Below, one piece after another: positions 5,598 through 7,010 of a stretch of 7,010 bases of DNA; position 1 is the first letter of the stretch, and the number at the start of each line of letters is the position of its first letter. Position numbers and translations under genes: made by a program. The stretch lies in contig JAOUNC010000150.1 in NCBI GenBank assembly GCA_029881175.1, positions 1 to 7,010 of the forward strand, read 5' to 3'. The notes under the pieces are model-generated. The model ran no database searches, was not told where the DNA came from, and saw only the letters and a program-made list of their open reading frames with translations. Source of the stretch: Nitrospirota bacterium (GTDB lineage Bacteria > Nitrospirota > Nitrospiria > Nitrospirales > UBA8639).

Positions 5598-6341
5598 TTA
5601 GAGCATTCGGGCGAGGGTTAATCCATAGACGGGACCTGAGCCTGCCGTTCGAAGCGCCTTGGCGCATTCATGTAGCGTGGTGCCCGTCGTGAAAACATCG
5701 TCGATGAGCAGGATGCGTGTGCCGGTAATGCGAGAAGCTTCCTGTACCGCGAAGGCCCGGCGAAGATTCGTCAGGCGCTCTCTTTTCGAGAGGAAGGTTT
5801 GCGGCACGGTTGAACGGATCCGGAGAAGACAGGAGAGCAATAAAGGGATCTGGAGATGTTGGCTGAGCCCATGTGCGAGTAGTAGTGACTGGTTGTATTC
5901 ACGCTCTCGTAACCGTTGCGGATGGAGAGGAACCGGGATGATGACATCAAGGGCTGGTAAGATGGGTAAGGTGGGCACCATGGCCTGGAGAAGGTGTTTG
6001 GTGAGGGATCGTTTCCCGCGATACTTGAATAAGGTGATGGCTTCCTTGAGTGGCGATCGATAGGGGAACAGACTCCATGTTTGGCTAAAGGCTGGTGGGT
6101 GAGTGCGACAGGCCCCGCATGCATGGGTGGGGCTGTGTTGTAAGGCGACTGGTGAGGCGAATGGACCTCCACAATGTGGACAGCAGGGCCCGGAAATGGG
6201 AAGCAATGTCGTCCAACAGGCTTGGCAAAAAAATGGAACGGGATCGTCCCATAAAGGTATGGAGCAACTGGCGCATGGAGTCGGAAAAAGAAGGTGCAGA
6301 GCTTTATGAAGAAAAGAGGAGGGAGAGGCAAATGATGGCAT
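5598..6341 (-). CDS. comF: ComF-family protein: double zinc ribbon plus phosphoribosyltransferase domain
   Basis: From ATG 6341 the product has 247 residues, the usual ComF length. The N-terminal part carries four CxxC pairs (C23/C26, C39/C42, C54/C57 and C75/C78), the double zinc ribbon of the family. The rest is a type I phosphoribosyltransferase fold. It contains the characteristic FKYRGKRSL segment, VIIPVPLHPQRLREREYNQSLLLA and the PRPP-binding loop IDDVFTTGTT (about 213-222). ComF is needed for DNA uptake in Bacillus and Haemophilus, where it is thought to act on incoming single-stranded DNA in the cytoplasm; homologues also occur in species not known to be transformable. The frame is open upstream to a TTG at 6434, but ATG 6341 begins the family-like sequence; its Shine-Dalgarno is weak. 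It heads the minus-strand series comF, FmdB-type, mraZ, rusA. No other competence gene is in view. Confidence 0.93.
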   Translation of the reverse strand: MPSFASPSSFLHKALHLLFPTPCASCSIPLWDDPVPFFCQACWTTLLPISGPCCPHCGGPFASPVALQHSPTHACGACRTHPPAFSQTWSLFPYRSPLKEAITLFKYRGKRSLTKHLLQAMVPTLPILPALDVIIPVPLHPQRLREREYNQSLLLAHGLSQHLQIPLLLSCLLRIRSTVPQTFLSKRERLTNLRRAFAVQEASRITGTRILLIDDVFTTGTTLHECAKALRTAGSGPVYGLTLARML

Positions 6342-6374
6342 GGTGGTGATCTCAATCTGCTGAAGCTGAATGAA

Positions 6375-6393
6375 AGACTCAGAGTCTGAGTCT
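6375..6393. promoter_or_regulatory. Perfect 19-nt palindrome between comF and the ABC gene; candidate operator
   Basis: Perfect 9-base arms AGACTCAGA (6375-6383) and TCTGAGTCT (6385-6393) flank a central G. The site lies 33 nt upstream of the comF ATG and about 100 nt upstream of the divergent ABC gene, so it could bind a dimeric regulator acting on either gene. If comF instead started at TTG 6434 the site would be coding (DSDSESF). A -10-like TATGAT lies at 6419-6424 on the plus strand without a good -35. The operator role is inferred from symmetry and position only. Confidence 0.4.
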
Positions 6394-6493
6394 CCCTCCT
6401 TGGTCACCCAGGTTGGAGTATGATATACGAACAATGCACGACCCGTCCTGATTCCTGCATGGCTTCCTGGGCTGATTGGGGGGACGTTCTGAC

Positions 6494-7010
6494 ATGATTC
6501 ATTTGCAGCATGTGAATAAAGAATATCGTGGGAGCGCTCTGCCGGTAGTGGCGCTGCGCGATGTTTGCCTGGACATTCCCCGAGGCGAGTTTTGTGCGCT
6601 CATGGGGCCCAGTGGCAGCGGGAAAAGTACGCTCTTGCATCTTGTGGCCGGGCTCGATTGGGTGACTTCTGGTGAGATCGTCCTGAATGGACGTTCCTGC
6701 GTGGCGTTTGGTGATCGTGAATGGACGCAGTGGCGTCGGGAGGATGTGGGGATGGTGTTTCAGGCGTTTCATCTCCTTCCCGGATTGACCATCGAAGACA
6801 ATGTGGGGCTACCGTTACGCTTGCGAGGGACATCGTCGACTTCTGTTCGCACCAAGGCGGTGGAGATGCTGGAAAAAGTGGGCTTGCGTCAGCGGCTTGG
6901 ACATCGCACCCATGAGTTGTCGGGAGGTGAACAGCAGCGGGTAGCTATTGCCAGGACCTTTGTGCATCGTCCACGAGTGATTGTGGCGGATGAACCTACG
7001 GGAAATTTAG
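6494..7010 (+). CDS. ABC transporter ATP-binding protein, MacB/LolD/FtsE type, C-terminal end missing (right edge)
   Basis: The first 172 residues of an ABC ATPase are present, and the frame is open at the window edge. All visible motifs are intact: Walker [10 protein letters not shown] at residues 38-46, Q-loop [12 protein letters not shown] at 88-99, signature LSGGEQQR at 142-149 and Walker [12 protein letters not shown] at 162-172. The ADEPTGNL form and the short length to that point fit the MacB/LolD/FtsE subgroup. These ATPases pair with permeases carrying a large periplasmic domain and power lipoprotein sorting, efflux or mechanotransmission, not classical uptake. About 50-60 residues (D- and H-loops) should lie beyond the window, very likely followed by a permease gene. 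The ATG has GGGGGGA at 6478-6484, 9 nt upstream. The gene is divergent from comF. The family is certain; the substrate cannot be told without the permease. Confidence 0.95.
   Translation, partial: MIHLQHVNKEYRGSALPVVALRDVCLDIPRGEFCALMGPSGSGKSTLLHLVAGLDWVTSGEIVLNGRSCVAFGDREWTQWRREDVGMVFQAFHLLPGLTIEDNVGLPLRLRGTSSTSVRTKAVEMLEKVGLRQRLGHRTHELSGGEQQRVAIARTFVHRPRVIVADEPTGNL

Noticed and set aside
5659..6063. 134-residue plus-strand frame opposite comF
   Set aside because: It is fully antisense to a well-supported ComF gene, is Arg/Ser-rich without any domain pattern and has no Shine-Dalgarno; it is a shadow frame. The same holds for 5771-6355 and 6095-6349.
6342..6434. Longer comF starting at TTG 6434
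   Set aside because: The extra 31 residues do not resemble ComF N-termini, would use a TTG and would overlap the divergent control region and palindrome; ATG 6341 gives the normal family length.

Overview
The window looks like a stretch of Gram-negative chromosome of roughly even base composition, not a phage or plasmid. It carries ordinary housekeeping families (MraZ, ComF, FmdB-type zinc ribbon, an ABC ATPase) next to TPR, HEAT, STAS and PilZ proteins. Two exported proteins have classical signal peptides. The general style, including an mraZ-type gene without cell-wall genes beside it, fits an environmental bacterium such as a member of the Nitrospirota. That placement is a guess from gene content only.

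Layout. (a) 1-2086, minus strand: a seven-repeat TPR protein that runs off the left edge, preceded by a secreted HEAT-repeat protein with a strong Shine-Dalgarno. (b) 2087-2151: a short divergent control region holding a perfect 21-nt palindrome whose centre reads as a -10 box on both strands. (c) 2152-3727, plus strand: an exported beta-rich protein of unknown function, then a tightly coupled pair, a STAS-domain protein and a PilZ-domain protein, with 2 nt between them. (d) 3743-3815: a REPIN/MITE-like inverted repeat between convergent genes. (e) 3832-6341, minus strand: comF, an FmdB-type zinc ribbon, mraZ and a RusA-family Holliday junction resolvase, in that transcriptional order. (f) 6342-6493: a second divergent region with a 19-nt perfect palindrome. 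(g) 6494-7010, plus strand: the start of a MacB/LolD-type ABC transporter ATPase that runs off the right edge.

How the genes may work together. The STAS and PilZ genes are almost certainly translated as a pair and could join a partner-switching pathway to cyclic-di-GMP. mraZ is followed here by a rusA-like gene, not by rsmH and the division/cell-wall cluster, so its usual setting is missing. No RNA genes, CRISPR arrays, transposase genes or complete mobile elements were seen. The least explained parts are the two operator-like palindromes, the REPIN-like element, the mraZ-rusA pairing and the two exported proteins without a recognised function.
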